A stretch of 64,000 nucleotides of DNA from NCBI RefSeq assembly GCF_005405245.1, contig NZ_BJDR01000005.1, positions 32,443-96,442 of the forward strand. The letters are read 5' to 3'. Positions 9,253-18,791 of the stretch are shown piece after piece; position 1 is the stretch's first letter, and each line of letters begins with the position of its first letter. A program made the translations under genes and the position numbers. This DNA comes from Enterococcus nangangensis. GTDB taxonomy: Bacteria > Bacillota > Bacilli > Lactobacillales > Enterococcaceae. The notes under the pieces are model-generated. The model worked only from the letters and a program-made list of their open reading frames with translations, was not told where the DNA came from and searched no databases.

Positions 9253-11388
9253 CTACTCCTCCTCTAAATCAAATAATGAAAATGTTTCAAAATTATCCAC
9301 GTCTTCTTCGCTGAAAGTTGGCGTGGCGGCTGGTGCTTTTGTTGTTGGTGTCTCCGTTATTGCTGAAGTGACTTCTTCAGATGATGTCGCCGTTTCAACG
9401 GGTACTTCAGGATCATCTTGATAAGCTAATTCTTCTTGATTTTCTAAAATCGAACCTTCTTCTTCCAAGGTGAAAGCCACGTGACTTTCAATCCATTTCC
9501 GCCGAGGTTCTACTTTGTCCCCCATTAATGTCGCTACCCGTCGTTCTGCTTTGGCAGCATCATCAATCCGTACGCGGATTAAAGTCCGACTTTCAGGATT
9601 CATGGTAGTTTCCCAAAGTTGTTCAGCGTTCATTTCTCCTAGCCCTTTGTATCGTTGCAATTGGTATCCTTTACCAAAACGTTGAGTAATGTCACCTAAT
9701 TCGTCTTCTGTCCAGGCGTATTCGATTTGGGCTTTGGCGCCGACCCCTTTTTGCACTTTGTAAAGGGGTGCTAAGGCGATATAGACTTTCCCCGCTTCAA
9801 TTAACGGTTTCATATACCGATAAAAGAAGGTTAACAATAAGACTTGAATGTGGGCGCCATCGGTATCGGCATCCGTCATGATAATGACTTTGTCGTAATT
9901 GGCATCGTCAACGGTGAACTCTGGACCAACGCCTGCGCCAATCGTATAAATCATCGTATTGATTTCTTCATTTTTTAAAATATCTTGGAGTTTGGCCTTT
10001 TCCGTGTTAATGACTTTCCCCCGCAAAGGCAAAATCGCTTGGAACTTGCGATCACGTCCTTGCTTTGCTGAGCCGCCAGCGGAATCCCCTTCCACTAAGA
10101 AAAGTTCATTGCGCTTAGGGTTTTTAGACTGCGCCGGTGTGAGCTTACCTGAAAGGAGGGATTCCCCTTTCTTTTTCTTTTTCCCCGTCCGGCTTTCTTC
10201 CCGTGCTTTGCGGGCAGCTTCTCTTGCTTCCCGCGCTTTTAAAGCTTTCTTCACTAAAAGTTGAGCCACATCGCCATTTTCTTGCAGGTAAAAAGAAAGT
10301 TGTTCCCCCACGACGCCATCCACGATGCTTCGGGCAATGGGCGTTCCTAATTTTTCTTTTGTTTGACCTTCAAATTGTAAAAGATGCTCCGGCACACGCA
10401 CGGATAAGACAGCGGTTAAACCTTCCCTAAAATCGGAACCTTCTAAGTTTTTATCTTTTTCCTTTAAGAGTCCTGCTTTTCTGGCGTACTCATTAAACGC
10501 TTTAGTTAAAGACGTTTTCATGCCGACTTCATGGGTTCCCCCATCTTTAGTACGAACGTTATTGACGAAACTCAAGACCGTTTCCGAATAGCCATCGTTA
10601 TACTCTAACGCACACTCGACTTCCATACCTTCTTTTTCCCCGTCAAAATAAATCACCGGCGTTAAGGCGTCTTTTTCTTCGTTCAAGTAGCTCACGAACT
10701 CTTTGATGCCTTCTTCGTATTGGAAGATATCTTCTTTAGGTTCTTCGCCACGTAAATCTTTAAGAGTAATTTTGACGCCTTTTAATAAGAAGGCGGATTC
10801 TCGCAAGCGTTCTTCTAAGGTTTCATAAGAAAAACGAATCGTGGAAAAAATAGTTTTATCCGGCATGAAACGTACTTCCGTACCGTTGCGCTCTTTGGTC
10901 TTACCTATTTTTTTCAACGTGCCGTGGGGTTTGCCACCATCGACAAATTTTTCTTCGTATAAGACGCCCTCACGGACGATTCGCACGGTTAACCAAGTAG
11001 AAAGAGCGTTCACGACACTAGCCCCTACACCGTGTAAGCCACCAGAAGTCTTATAGCCGCCTTGACCAAATTTCCCGCCGGCGTGTAAGACCGTAAAAAT
11101 AACTTCTACGGTGGGAATACCTGAAGCGTGCATCCCTACTGGCATTCCGCGCCCGTAGTCTTTCACCCCTAAGGAACCATCAGAATAAAGGACAACATCT
11201 ATTTCATTGCCGTAACCGGATAAAGCTTCATCGACAGCATTATCCACGATTTCATATACTAAATGGTGTAAGCCCCGATGGTCGGTGGAACCGATATACA
11301 TTCCGGGACGCTTACGGACAGCTTCCAGCCCTTCAAGGACTTGAATGCTGTCGTCATTATATTCTTGTTTTTTAGCTACCACAGTCAT
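9253..11388 (-). CDS. parE: DNA topoisomerase IV subunit B with an unusual acidic tail
   Basis: The ATPase subunit paired with ParC. GHKL ATP-binding motifs are visible: [19 protein letters not shown] and G-L-H-G-V-G-A-S. The Toprim motifs V-E-G-D-S-A-G-G and D-A-D-T-D-G-A-H follow, then the K-G-L-G-E-M-N region. At 711 residues it exceeds the common 640-690: after the usual end near residue 650 there is a Thr/Glu/Ser/Pro-rich acidic segment ending in S-L-F-D-L-E-E-E. The tail is probably disordered. First gene of the parE-parC operon. Confidence 0.97.
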   Translation of the reverse strand: MTVVAKKQEYNDDSIQVLEGLEAVRKRPGMYIGSTDHRGLHHLVYEIVDNAVDEALSGYGNEIDVVLYSDGSLGVKDYGRGMPVGMHASGIPTVEVIFTVLHAGGKFGQGGYKTSGGLHGVGASVVNALSTWLTVRIVREGVLYEEKFVDGGKPHGTLKKIGKTKERNGTEVRFMPDKTIFSTIRFSYETLEERLRESAFLLKGVKITLKDLRGEEPKEDIFQYEEGIKEFVSYLNEEKDALTPVIYFDGEKEGMEVECALEYNDGYSETVLSFVNNVRTKDGGTHEVGMKTSLTKAFNEYARKAGLLKEKDKNLEGSDFREGLTAVLSVRVPEHLLQFEGQTKEKLGTPIARSIVDGVVGEQLSFYLQENGDVAQLLVKKALKAREAREAARKAREESRTGKKKKKGESLLSGKLTPAQSKNPKRNELFLVEGDSAGGSAKQGRDRKFQAILPLRGKVINTEKAKLQDILKNEEINTMIYTIGAGVGPEFTVDDANYDKVIIMTDADTDGAHIQVLLLTFFYRYMKPLIEAGKVYIALAPLYKVQKGVGAKAQIEYAWTEDELGDITQRFGKGYQLQRYKGLGEMNAEQLWETTMNPESRTLIRVRIDDAAKAERRVATLMGDKVEPRRKWIESHVAFTLEEEGSILENQEELAYQDDPEVPVETATSSEEVTSAITETPTTKAPAATPTFSEEDVDNFETFSLFDLEEE

Positions 11389-11413
11389 TTCTCCTTTTTA
11401 CATTTCCTTATGT

Positions 11414-11442
11414 ACAATACCGATTTTACGCCCATCTGTCAA
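11414..11442 (-). promoter_or_regulatory. parE promoter
   Basis: Minus-strand TTGACA and TATTGT with a 17-base spacer, 25 bases before the parE ATG, which has AAAGGAG upstream. Confidence 0.8.
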
Positions 11443-11459
11443 ACGTCCCCTAAAAAAAC

Positions 11460-11487
11460 TTGTTAAAATTTCCCCATATGGTACACT
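11460..11487 (+). promoter_or_regulatory. plsY promoter
   Basis: Plus-strand TTGTTA and TACACT with a 16-base spacer, about 47 bases before the plsY ATG. It is back to back with the parE promoter. Confidence 0.55.
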
Positions 11488-11533
11488 TAAATTCGGATTC
11501 ATTTCATCGTTAAAAATCGAGGTTGAGGTATTT

Positions 11534-12169
11534 ATGAAAATTATTTTATTGTTTGTGGTGGCCTATTTACTAGGCTCCATTCCTTCCGGCGTTTGGATTG
11601 GCAAAGTCTTTTTCCAAAAGGACATTCGCGACTACGGCTCTGGGAACACGGGAACCACCAATACGTTCCGGGTTTTAGGTAAAAAAGCAGGCTTTACAGT
11701 GTTTGTGATGGACGTTTTAAAAGGGACATGTGCCACGGTCTTACCGTTAATCTTTGGGGTAGACATCAATCCTTTGTGGTTTGGGATTGCCGCAATTTTA
11801 GGACATACTTTCCCCATTTTTGCTAACTTTAAAGGGGGCAAAGCTGTGGCTACTTCAGCGGGCATGCTCTTAGGGTATCATCCGCTCTTCTTCTTGTATT
11901 CAGCCGCCATCTTTTTAATCATTTTGTATCTAAGTTCAATGGTGAGCGTCGCTTCCATGGTGGGGGCAATTTTAATTACTATCTCCACCATCATTTTACC
12001 TTTAGTTTTACCTGCGATTTTACCACAGCAAGATTGGCTGTTAACGGCGATTGCTTTTGCCGTCAGTGTTTTTATTATTTTCCGACATCGTGAAAATATT
12101 CAACGGATAAAAAAGGGCACCGAAAGCCGCGTCTCCTTTGGTTTACATCCGCAGAAAAAAGATAAATAA
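11534..12169 (+). CDS. plsY: Acyl-phosphate:glycerol-3-phosphate acyltransferase PlsY
   Basis: Integral membrane enzyme that makes lysophosphatidic acid from acyl-phosphate and glycerol-3-phosphate, the first step of phospholipid synthesis in Gram-positives. The 211-residue protein has the conserved loops: G-S-I-P-S-G near residue 14, G-S-G-N-T-G-T-T-N near residue 36, H-T-F-P-I-F and [10 protein letters not shown] near residue 105. About five membrane segments are visible, and a basic C-terminus. The ATG at 11534 has GAGGT upstream; longer open sequence to the left lacks a ribosome site. The only clearly housekeeping plus-strand gene in the first half of the window, divergent from parE. Confidence 0.96.
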   Translation: MKIILLFVVAYLLGSIPSGVWIGKVFFQKDIRDYGSGNTGTTNTFRVLGKKAGFTVFVMDVLKGTCATVLPLIFGVDINPLWFGIAAILGHTFPIFANFKGGKAVATSAGMLLGYHPLFFLYSAAIFLIILYLSSMVSVASMVGAILITISTIILPLVLPAILPQQDWLLTAIAFAVSVFIIFRHRENIQRIKKGTESRVSFGLHPQKKDK

Positions 12170-12177
12170 ACACAAAG

Positions 12178-12210
12178 TAAAAAGTGATTTCTCGCCAAAA
12201 GAGAAATCAC
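12178..12210 (-). terminator. Intrinsic terminator between plsY and the DUF3795 pseudogene
   Basis: Perfect ten-base arms GTGATTTCTC and GAGAAATCAC around a seven-base loop. The U run is on the minus strand (from AAAAA at 12179-12183), so it mainly ends the minus transcript, but it also follows the plus-strand plsY stop. Confidence 0.75.
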
Positions 12211-12287
12211 AAGTCTAAATATATGGAACCTCCATGGAAAACTTAGCCGTTTTTTCGTGGACGTTCTTTTTTTTAATAAAAGGAAGT

Positions 12288-12625
12288 TCATTTTTTCGTA
12301 GACGAATTGAACTTATCCGCGAAACGCTTTTCCCCTAAGGCTTTTAATAATTCTTGATTTTCATATAAATTTTGTCCTAGTTTTAACCAACCTGCTGCGA
12401 ATCTTTTAAATTTGCTACAGGGAAAAGTCGGACATTCATAGCAAAAGTGATACCTTTTTTCTCGATACAACATTGATAGATGCCACATCTTCTTATTTCA
12501 CAGTGCCCTGCTGCGCCTAGGCATTTATTGTTAGTTCGCGTATAGATAGGACAATTACCACAAAAAATACCGCAGCAAGGAGTACGACCTAGGTAATAGT
12601 GGGGCTTGGCTTCATCTTGTTTCAT
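12288..12625 (-). pseudogene. DUF3795 cysteine-rich protein gene, broken by a one-base frameshift
   Basis: Two overlapping minus frames together give one DUF3795-type protein of about 112 residues. The first frame, from ATG 12625 with an AAAGGAG site, supplies C-C-G-I-F-C-G-N-C-P-I-Y and Y-Q-C-C-I-E-K-K-G-I-T-F. The second supplies C-Y-E-C-P-T-F-P-C-S-K-F-K-R-F and the C-terminus. The junction lies at a T4 run, plus-strand 12443-12446; adding one T would restore a continuous frame. The family is a small protein with many Cys, probably metal binding, function unknown. Either a recent pseudogene or a homopolymer consensus error. Confidence 0.8.
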
Positions 12626-12660
12626 AGTCAGGCTCCTTTACTTCTAAACGTTAGAAATAA

Positions 12661-12686
12661 CTTAAGGGAAGCCAAGCTCCCTTAAG
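12661..12686 (-). terminator. Hairpin after the epimerase-like gene
   Basis: Perfect nine-base arms CTTAAGGGA and TCCCTTAAG around an eight-base loop, 11 bases past the stop codon. The U tract on the minus strand is weak. Confidence 0.6.
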
Positions 12687-12696
12687 TGTTGTCTTC

Positions 12697-13572
12697 TTAC
12701 AAGATGCCAATAGTAAAGGAGCGCTGAAAATCTTTTTCCGGCTCCAAAATATTATTGCCAAATTTTTCGGAAAAATCGCCACTGGCATCTAAGGTGTCGG
12801 CGATACCACACCATGGTTCGATGCAGACAAAAGGCATTTTTTCTGGATTGGCGGTCCAAAAGCCAGTGAAAGGAAAACCTTCAAAGGCGACCTCCACCCC
12901 TAAATGGGTCTTTGGATTCACTAAAGTAAATGCTGTTTTTTCTGGTGTAGCCAAAATCAGCGTGTCTTCGGCAAAAAGTTCGCTAGCTAAGGAAACAGGT
13001 TGTGTAAAGTCAAAAGTTCTTGCTTGCTCTAAGTCCAGATAAGGAGCAACTAAAGCTAATTGTTGGTACGTTTCTTGCGGTTTGGCCGTCAGTTGATAGT
13101 CCCGAAAGGTTTCCCCAGCTTTTAAAGGTACCCGAAACGCTGGATGTGCGCCTAAACCAAAGACTAACGCTTGTTTTTTGCTGGGATTTACGACCTCATA
13201 AGTAACGGTTAATTGGGCTGCCAACAATTGATAACGAATCCGCAAAACAAACGCAAAAGGATAAACAGCCAAAGTTTCCGGTGAACTAGTTAACTGGAAC
13301 ACAACATGGTGGGCACTTTTTTCCACGACAGTAAATTCTTTGTCGCGGGCAAAGCCATGCTGTCCCAAAGAGTATTCTTTTCCTTGATAGGTGTAGGTAT
13401 CGTCTTTTAAACGACCCACCACAGGGAATAACACTGGTGCGTGGCGCCCCCAGTATTGGGAATCCCCTGACCAGAGATATTCCAATTGATGGCTCAAGCT
13501 ATAAAGACTAATCAGTTCCGCGCCTTTTTCTTGGAACTGCGCTTTAATAAACGCATTCTCTAAAGTTATCAT
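12697..13572 (-). CDS. Aldose 1-epimerase family protein (LacX-like)
   Basis: A 291-residue cytosolic protein of the galactose mutarotase superfamily, beta-sandwich throughout. Visible marks are L-W-S-G-D near residue 32, R-H-A-P-V-L-F-P-V-V-G-R-L near residue 43, G-Q-H-G-F-A-R-D near residue 70, and G-A-H-P-A-F near residue 143, which supply the catalytic His residues; a distal Glu lies in V-C-I-E-P-W-C-G. This is the LacX/YeaD-like branch rather than classical GalM, so the sugar substrate is open. It sits between codY and a hairpin, and no sugar genes are adjacent. Start ATG 13572 has AAGGAG upstream. Confidence 0.85.
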   Translation of the reverse strand: MITLENAFIKAQFQEKGAELISLYSLSHQLEYLWSGDSQYWGRHAPVLFPVVGRLKDDTYTYQGKEYSLGQHGFARDKEFTVVEKSAHHVVFQLTSSPETLAVYPFAFVLRIRYQLLAAQLTVTYEVVNPSKKQALVFGLGAHPAFRVPLKAGETFRDYQLTAKPQETYQQLALVAPYLDLEQARTFDFTQPVSLASELFAEDTLILATPEKTAFTLVNPKTHLGVEVAFEGFPFTGFWTANPEKMPFVCIEPWCGIADTLDASGDFSEKFGNNILEPEKDFQRSFTIGIL

Positions 13573-13585
13573 TAGGGCACACTCC

Positions 13586-14377
13586 TTAAGATTGTTGGGC
13601 TAACTCGTTAAAGAAACGTTCATTTAAAACTTTTAAGTAGGTGCCCTTCATCCCTAAAGAACGAGATTCAATGACGCCAGCTGATTCTAATTTCCGCAAC
13701 GCATTGACAATAACCGAACGGGTAATCCCGATTTCATCGGCAATGGAAGAAGCCGTCAAGCGTCCTTCTTTATCCCCTAACGCGGCAAAAATCGCTTTAA
13801 CAGCTTTCATTTCGCTGTAAGAAAGGGTGGAAAGTGCCATTTGGACTTGCGTCGTGGAACGAATTTCAGCTTCCATTGTACGCGATTGTTGATACAAAAC
13901 TTGCATCCCAATTACGGAAGCCGTATATTCTGCTAAGACTAAATCTTCATCTTGGAACCGTTCTTGCATCCGAGAAAAAATTACCGTTCCCAACCGTTTG
14001 CCCGCCCCATAAATCGGGACAATCGTCGTGACCCCAAATGGATAATTAGCCCGTGCTTCAACGGGAAAAGCAGTCAAATCGCTAGTGATGGGCACATTTT
14101 CACTCGTTTCGGTTAAACGGTCCATGGCTGCGGTGTATTCTTTAGGAAATTGTTTTTCCTCAAACATATTTTTGATACGTTGATTGTTGACATCGTGCTT
14201 TTCGTTTAAACCAATGAGGATTCCTTGTTCATCAATGATGTAGCAATTGGAATCTAGTAAATCCCCCGAGACCATCGCCATTCGGTCATAAGGTAAAGCC
14301 CCATTTTGTTCTACATCAAAAGCGTTGTTTTTTTGTAACAAGTTATTCATTTGACGCATTTTCTCTAATAAAGTCAC
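13586..14377 (-). CDS. codY: Global transcriptional regulator CodY
   Basis: GTP- and branched-chain-amino-acid-sensing repressor that links nutrient status to amino acid metabolism. The N-terminal GAF domain contains the ligand-binding stretch around R-A-N-Y-P-F-G-V. The C-terminal winged helix-turn-helix, T-A-S-S-I-A-D-E-I-G-I-T-R-S-V-I-V-N-A-L-R-K-L, is nearly invariant in the family. I chose the GTG at 14377 because GGAGG lies eight bases before it; the longer frame starts inside that site. Length is then 263 residues, close to the family norm of about 260. Last gene of the xerC-hslV-hslU-codY operon, the order known from Bacillus. Confidence 0.96.
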   Translation of the reverse strand: MTLLEKMRQMNNLLQKNNAFDVEQNGALPYDRMAMVSGDLLDSNCYIIDEQGILIGLNEKHDVNNQRIKNMFEEKQFPKEYTAAMDRLTETSENVPITSDLTAFPVEARANYPFGVTTIVPIYGAGKRLGTVIFSRMQERFQDEDLVLAEYTASVIGMQVLYQQSRTMEAEIRSTTQVQMALSTLSYSEMKAVKAIFAALGDKEGRLTASSIADEIGITRSVIVNALRKLESAGVIESRSLGMKGTYLKVLNERFFNELAQQS

Positions 14378-14399
14378 TGACTTCTCCTCCAATTCTTTT

Positions 14400-15800
14400 T
14401 TATAAAATATAACGGCTTAAATCGCGATCTTCCGCAATTGAGCCAATTTTTTCTACTACATAAGCTTCGGTAATTAAAATCTCTCCCATATCCAACCCAG
14501 AAGCTTCAAACAGTAACTCTTCCAACAATTTTTCTAAAATTGTATGGAGACGCCGCGCCCCGATGTTATCAGTTTCGGTATTGACGGCAAAAGCAATCTC
14601 AGCCATTTTAGCGATGGCTTCTTGCGTGAATTTCACTTTGACATTTTCCGTGGCCAGTAAGGCTGTATATTGGCGAATCAAAGAATTTTTTGGTTCCGTT
14701 AAGATCCGAACGAAATCTTCTTTGGTTAAATCGTTAAGCTCAACACGAATCGGAAAACGTCCTTGTAATTCAGGAATCAAGTCCGCAGGTTTTGAAACGT
14801 GGAAAGCACCAGAAGCAATAAACAAGACGTGATCAGTATCGATGGATCCATATTTCGTTTGCACGGTGGAACCTTCAACAATTGGTAAAATATCCCGTTG
14901 TACTCCTTCCCGCGAGACGCCGGCGGATTGTTGCTGGGACTTAGAGGTAATTTTATCAATTTCATCAATAAAGATGATGCCGTTATTGGCAGCTAACTTA
15001 ATGGCTTGCGAGTGAATGTCCCCGAGGTTTACTAATTTTTCTTGTTCTTCTTGAATTAAAACTTCCCGTGCTTCTTTAACGCTGACGGTGCGTTTGATTT
15101 TTTTTGGCGGATTTAAAGCCGATAAAGTATCGCCTAAATCAATCCCCATTTGTTCTAAACCGTTATTCATCATGGGCATCTTGGGTTTAACTTCTTGGAC
15201 TTCCACGGTAACTTCACGATTTTCCAACAAACCTTTAGCTAGTTGGTCCGCAACGGTTTGACGATTGGTTTTAATTGTGTCGTTGACTTCTTCTTTTTCT
15301 TCTTGGGGGGCTTGCATTTGATTAAACATGTTCATCATGTTTTCGTAGGGATTGCTGCCTTGCCGTTTTTCTTTTTTAATTCCGGGCACCAACACTTTTA
15401 CTAGGCGGTCGTTGGCATTGCGGTAAGCTTTAGCGTAGACCTCAGAGTATTTTTGTTCTTTGACGATTTGAATGGCATTTTCCACCAGATCCCGCACCAT
15501 GGATTCTACATCACGCCCTACATAGCCTACTTCTGTAAATTTCGTCGCTTCCACCTTAACAAAAGGTGCTTTCACAATGGTGGCTAAACGGCGAGCAATT
15601 TCTGTTTTCCCTACCCCAGTAGGTCCAATCATTAAAATATTTTTCGGCGTCACTTCTTTTTGCATTTCTTCGTCTAATTGCAAACGACGATAGCGATTTC
15701 TAAGAGCGATGGCTACTGCCCGTTTGGCAGCCCCCTGCCCGACGATGTAGTGATCTAAATCCGCAACGATTTCCCGTGGTGTTTTGTTTATTTCAGACAT
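14400..15800 (-). CDS. hslU: ATP-dependent protease ATPase subunit HslU
   Basis: AAA+ unfoldase of the HslVU (ClpQY) protease. Walker [10 protein letters not shown] lies near residue 57, the pore-loop motif G-Y-V-G-R-D-V-E-S near residue 92, and Walker [11 protein letters not shown] near residue 280. The sensor-2 G-A-R-R-L-H-T motif follows near residue 420. The C-terminus, D-L-S-R-Y-I-L, is the tail that inserts into HslV to activate it. The variable I domain spans roughly residues 110-240. Encoded 14 bases after hslV, which supplies the peptidase. Confidence 0.97.
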   Translation of the reverse strand: MSEINKTPREIVADLDHYIVGQGAAKRAVAIALRNRYRRLQLDEEMQKEVTPKNILMIGPTGVGKTEIARRLATIVKAPFVKVEATKFTEVGYVGRDVESMVRDLVENAIQIVKEQKYSEVYAKAYRNANDRLVKVLVPGIKKEKRQGSNPYENMMNMFNQMQAPQEEKEEVNDTIKTNRQTVADQLAKGLLENREVTVEVQEVKPKMPMMNNGLEQMGIDLGDTLSALNPPKKIKRTVSVKEAREVLIQEEQEKLVNLGDIHSQAIKLAANNGIIFIDEIDKITSKSQQQSAGVSREGVQRDILPIVEGSTVQTKYGSIDTDHVLFIASGAFHVSKPADLIPELQGRFPIRVELNDLTKEDFVRILTEPKNSLIRQYTALLATENVKVKFTQEAIAKMAEIAFAVNTETDNIGARRLHTILEKLLEELLFEASGLDMGEILITEAYVVEKIGSIAEDRDLSRYIL

Positions 15801-15814
15801 AGTAACTCCCTCTT

Positions 15815-16363
15815 CTAAAATTCTTCAACGATAATGTTGTGGTTAGTAAAAATACAAATATCTGCGGCGATGTTTAACGCCCCTTCGGCAATTTCTTTAG
15901 CCGTTAAGTCAGGACTGCCGTATTTCATCATGCCCCGCGCAGCCGCTAAAGCATAGTTACCACCAGAGCCAATGGCTAAGACGCCATCGTCTGGGGTGAT
16001 TACTTCACCCGTCCCGGAAACTAAGAGCATTTCTTCTTTATTCATGACAATCAGCATGGCTTCTAGTTTCTGCATTGCTTGTTGAGTGCGCCATTCTTTG
16101 GCTAATTCCACTGCGGCCCGCGTTAAGTTGCCATTATATTCATTGAGCTTGGCTTCAAATTTTTCTTCTAAAGTAAAGGCATCGGCAACACCGCCGGCAA
16201 AACCCACAATGACTTCATCATTGTAAATCCGCCGTACTTTGCGGGCCGTTCCTTTCATGACGACTTGTTCCCCCATCGTCACTTGGCCGTCACCAGCCAT
16301 GGCTAGTTTGCCATCTTTTTTTACGCCACAAATCGTGGTGGAGTGAAATAAACTTTTTGACAT
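15815..16363 (-). CDS. hslV: ATP-dependent protease peptidase subunit HslV
   Basis: N-terminal-nucleophile peptidase of HslVU. The sequence starts [14 protein letters not shown], so processing would expose a Thr (T9 or T10) as nucleophile, as in most bacteria and unlike the Ser of Bacillus ClpQ/CodW. K and D residues of the active site are seen in [13 protein letters not shown]. At 182 residues it is of usual length. ATG 16363 follows AAGGAGG. Co-transcribed with hslU. Confidence 0.96.
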   Translation of the reverse strand: MSKSLFHSTTICGVKKDGKLAMAGDGQVTMGEQVVMKGTARKVRRIYNDEVIVGFAGGVADAFTLEEKFEAKLNEYNGNLTRAAVELAKEWRTQQAMQKLEAMLIVMNKEEMLLVSGTGEVITPDDGVLAIGSGGNYALAAARGMMKYGSPDLTAKEIAEGALNIAADICIFTNHNIIVEEF

Positions 16364-16383
16364 CTGTTAAACCTCCTTAAATG

Positions 16384-17274
16384 TTAAGAACGAGGAAAAA
16401 ATTGATCATAATTTTGTTGCAAGCGATCCGTAGTTACGTGGGTATAAATTTGCGTAGAAGATAAATTTACGTGGCCTAAAAGTTCTTGAACCGTCCGCAT
16501 ATCCGCCCCGTTATTCAGTAAATGCGTCGCAAAAGTATGACGCAACATATGGGGGTGAATAGAACTGGTTAATGAACTTTTTTTTACCATTTGCGTAAAA
16601 ACATAACGAATGCCCCGCGGGGTAATGGGTTCTCCTAGCCGATTCACAAAAACAAAGGCGTGTTCTTGGTGATATTTTTCCATTAATGGGGTGCGGGCTT
16701 TTTGAAAATAGACTTGTAAGGCATCTTGAGCAAAACTTCCTAAAGGCACGTAGCGCTCCTTATTGCCCTTTCCGTGTAATAAGACGACGCCCATTTGTAA
16801 ATCGATATCCAGCAGTTGCATCTGGCATGCTTCACTGACCCGTAAGCCAGTGGCATAAAAAACTTCCAGTAAAGCTTGATTGCGATAATCTAACGGCTGG
16901 GTACCTGTTAAGGAATCGAACAAAATTTGCAGCTCTTCTTCATAAAAAAATTGCGGCAAACGCTTGGATCCTTTGCGCAAATGAATATAGGAAAAAGGAT
17001 TTTCCGTCAAGACTTCATTTTTTAATAAAAATTGGTAGAAAGAACGTAGCGAAGAAATTTTACGGCTAACCGTATTGCGGGCGTAGTGGTGATCATAAAG
17101 CGCTCCGAGATAGCTTCTAACATCAATGGGTTCTACGTTTAAGTAGCTCCCTCCACCATTTGCCGCTAAAAAGTTTAAATAGTCTTTTAAATCCTCTTGA
17201 TATGCTGTGACGGTGCGCAAGGAATAACCTCGTTGCGTCAACAAATACTCTTTAAAAAGTACCGGCCAATCCAT
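16384..17274 (-). CDS. xerC: Tyrosine recombinase XerC
   Basis: Site-specific recombinase that resolves chromosome dimers at dif. The 296-residue protein has the N-terminal SAM-like DNA-binding domain (residues 1-90) and a C-terminal catalytic domain. The catalytic R-K-H-R-H/Y set is visible in A-T-G-L-R-V-S-E, H-G-K-G-N-K-E-R, H-P-H-M-L-R-H-T-F-A-T-H, L-G-H and I-Y-T-H. Position ahead of hslV-hslU-codY identifies it as XerC (CodV in Bacillus) rather than a phage integrase. First gene of the operon; ATG 17274 has GGAGGTGG upstream. Confidence 0.94.
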   Translation of the reverse strand: MDWPVLFKEYLLTQRGYSLRTVTAYQEDLKDYLNFLAANGGGSYLNVEPIDVRSYLGALYDHHYARNTVSRKISSLRSFYQFLLKNEVLTENPFSYIHLRKGSKRLPQFFYEEELQILFDSLTGTQPLDYRNQALLEVFYATGLRVSEACQMQLLDIDLQMGVVLLHGKGNKERYVPLGSFAQDALQVYFQKARTPLMEKYHQEHAFVFVNRLGEPITPRGIRYVFTQMVKKSSLTSSIHPHMLRHTFATHLLNNGADMRTVQELLGHVNLSSTQIYTHVTTDRLQQNYDQFFPRS

Positions 17275-17307
17275 CTAGCCACCTCCTCAACAAGATAACT
17301 TTAGCAC

Positions 17308-17345
17308 ATTATAGCCTGACGTGACAATGGAATTGTCAGAATTTA
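17308..17345 (-). promoter_or_regulatory. Promoter of the xerC-codY operon with inverted repeat and CodY-like box
   Basis: A consensus -10 (TATAAT on the minus strand, 17308-17313) lies 34 bases before the xerC ATG. Its -35 region is covered by a perfect inverted repeat, TGACAAT-GGA-ATTGTCA (17322-17338). Overlapping it, plus-strand 17331-17345 matches the CodY consensus AATTTTCWGAAAATT at 11 of 15 positions. Binding here would give CodY autoregulation, which is inference. Confidence 0.5.
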
Positions 17346-17410
17346 GTTAACAATTCTCATTTTTTAGGGATTCTTTTAAAATCTTCACGAAATCACCAAA
17401 ATTAGCCCAG

Positions 17411-17460
17411 AAAAAAAGCTATGAAGACTCGTTTGGTAATCAAACAATTTCTTCATAACT
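17411..17460 (-). terminator. Intrinsic terminator after trmFO
   Basis: On the minus strand GTTATGAAGA pairs with TCTTCATAGC, an inner GTTTG/CAAAC stem extends it, and seven Us follow. It separates the topA-trmFO unit from the xerC operon. Confidence 0.88.
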
Positions 17461-17476
17461 TTACTATTTGTCGTGC

Positions 17477-18778
17477 TTAAAAGGTTGCTTTTATCGCCGC
17501 TAAATCATTTAAGGCGCGCTCAGCTAAAGTTTGATAACGGATTTTTTTATCGCGAATCCGCTCTGGTAATTCCGTTAAAATACCAAAGTTGGCATTCATG
17601 GGTTGGAAGTGTTTGCTATCGGCGTGGGTAATGTAATATGCCATGGAACCAATGACGGTGGTTGCCGGAAAGACAACGGGCTCTGTTCCTTGGGCTAAGC
17701 GTGCTGCGTTTAAGCCGGCCACTAAACCAGAAGCGGCACTTTCCACGTAACCTTCCACCCCAGTCATTTGGCCGGCAAAAAATAAATCTGGCCGTTTTTT
17801 TGTTTGGTAGGTTGGCGTTAATAAATTAGGGGCATCCATAAAGGAGTTGCGGTGCATTACGCCGAAACGCACGAACTCCGCGTTTTCTAGACCGGGAATT
17901 AAACGGAAAACCCGTTTTTGTTCCCCCCATTTTAAATGCGTTTGAAAGCCCACCATGTTGTAAAGACTGGCAGCCGCGTTATCTTGACGTAACTGCAAGA
18001 CTGCATAAGGACGTTTGTCCGTCTTAGGATCTTCTAAGCCCACTGGTTTTAAAGGACCAAACAGCATGGTTTTAATGCCGCGTTTAGCCATAACTTCAAT
18101 GGGCATACAGCCTTCAAAATATTTTTCTTTTTCAAAGGAGTTTAATGGTGCTGTTTCCGCCTGAATTAAAGCTTCATAGAAAACTTCAAACTCCTCTTTC
18201 GTCATGGGACAGTTCAGATAAGCGGCTTCGCCTTTATCATAGCGGGACTTTAAATACACTTTATCCATATCAATAGAACTTTTTTCGATAATCGGTGCGG
18301 CCGCATCGTAAAAATAAAAACCTTTAGAATCGTTAAAAGCTTGAATCTCTGCCGCTAATTTTTCAGAAGTTAACGGACCACTGGCGATAACGGTGATACC
18401 TTCCGGTAAAGACGTCACTTCTTCTTCGTGGACGGTTACTAGGGGATGATTGCGTAATTTTTCCGTGATGGTTGCTGAAAAAGTATCCCGGTCCACCGCT
18501 AAAGCGCCCCCGGCAGGAACGGCCGTGGCATCGGCTGACGCAATTATTAAAGAATCTAATTGGCGCATTTCTTCTTTTAAAACCCCTACTGCGTTGGCTA
18601 AGCCATTGGCACGTAAAGAGTTGGAACAGACCAACTCGGCAAAATTCGTCGTGCTGTGAGCTGGTGTCATTTGCACGCTGCGCATTTCATATAAATCTAC
18701 GGGAATTCCTTGGCGCACAATTTGCCAAGCGGCTTCGCTACCGGCAAGCCCTGCGCCAATTACATTAACTTTAGTCAT
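17477..18778 (-). CDS. trmFO: Folate-dependent tRNA (uracil-5-)-methyltransferase TrmFO
   Basis: Flavoenzyme that forms 5-methyluridine at position 54 of the tRNA T-loop using methylene-tetrahydrofolate. The 433-residue protein opens with the FAD-binding [13 protein letters not shown] motif. Family blocks [20 protein letters not shown] and [14 protein letters not shown] are present, including the catalytic-region Cys residues. It follows topA by 13 bases, the same order as topA-trmFO(gid) in Bacillus. ATG 18778 is preceded by a GAGGT site. Confidence 0.97.
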   Translation of the reverse strand: MTKVNVIGAGLAGSEAAWQIVRQGIPVDLYEMRSVQMTPAHSTTNFAELVCSNSLRANGLANAVGVLKEEMRQLDSLIIASADATAVPAGGALAVDRDTFSATITEKLRNHPLVTVHEEEVTSLPEGITVIASGPLTSEKLAAEIQAFNDSKGFYFYDAAAPIIEKSSIDMDKVYLKSRYDKGEAAYLNCPMTKEEFEVFYEALIQAETAPLNSFEKEKYFEGCMPIEVMAKRGIKTMLFGPLKPVGLEDPKTDKRPYAVLQLRQDNAAASLYNMVGFQTHLKWGEQKRVFRLIPGLENAEFVRFGVMHRNSFMDAPNLLTPTYQTKKRPDLFFAGQMTGVEGYVESAASGLVAGLNAARLAQGTEPVVFPATTVIGSMAYYITHADSKHFQPMNANFGILTELPERIRDKKIRYQTLAERALNDLAAIKATF

Positions 18779-18791
18779 TTATTTACCTCGT

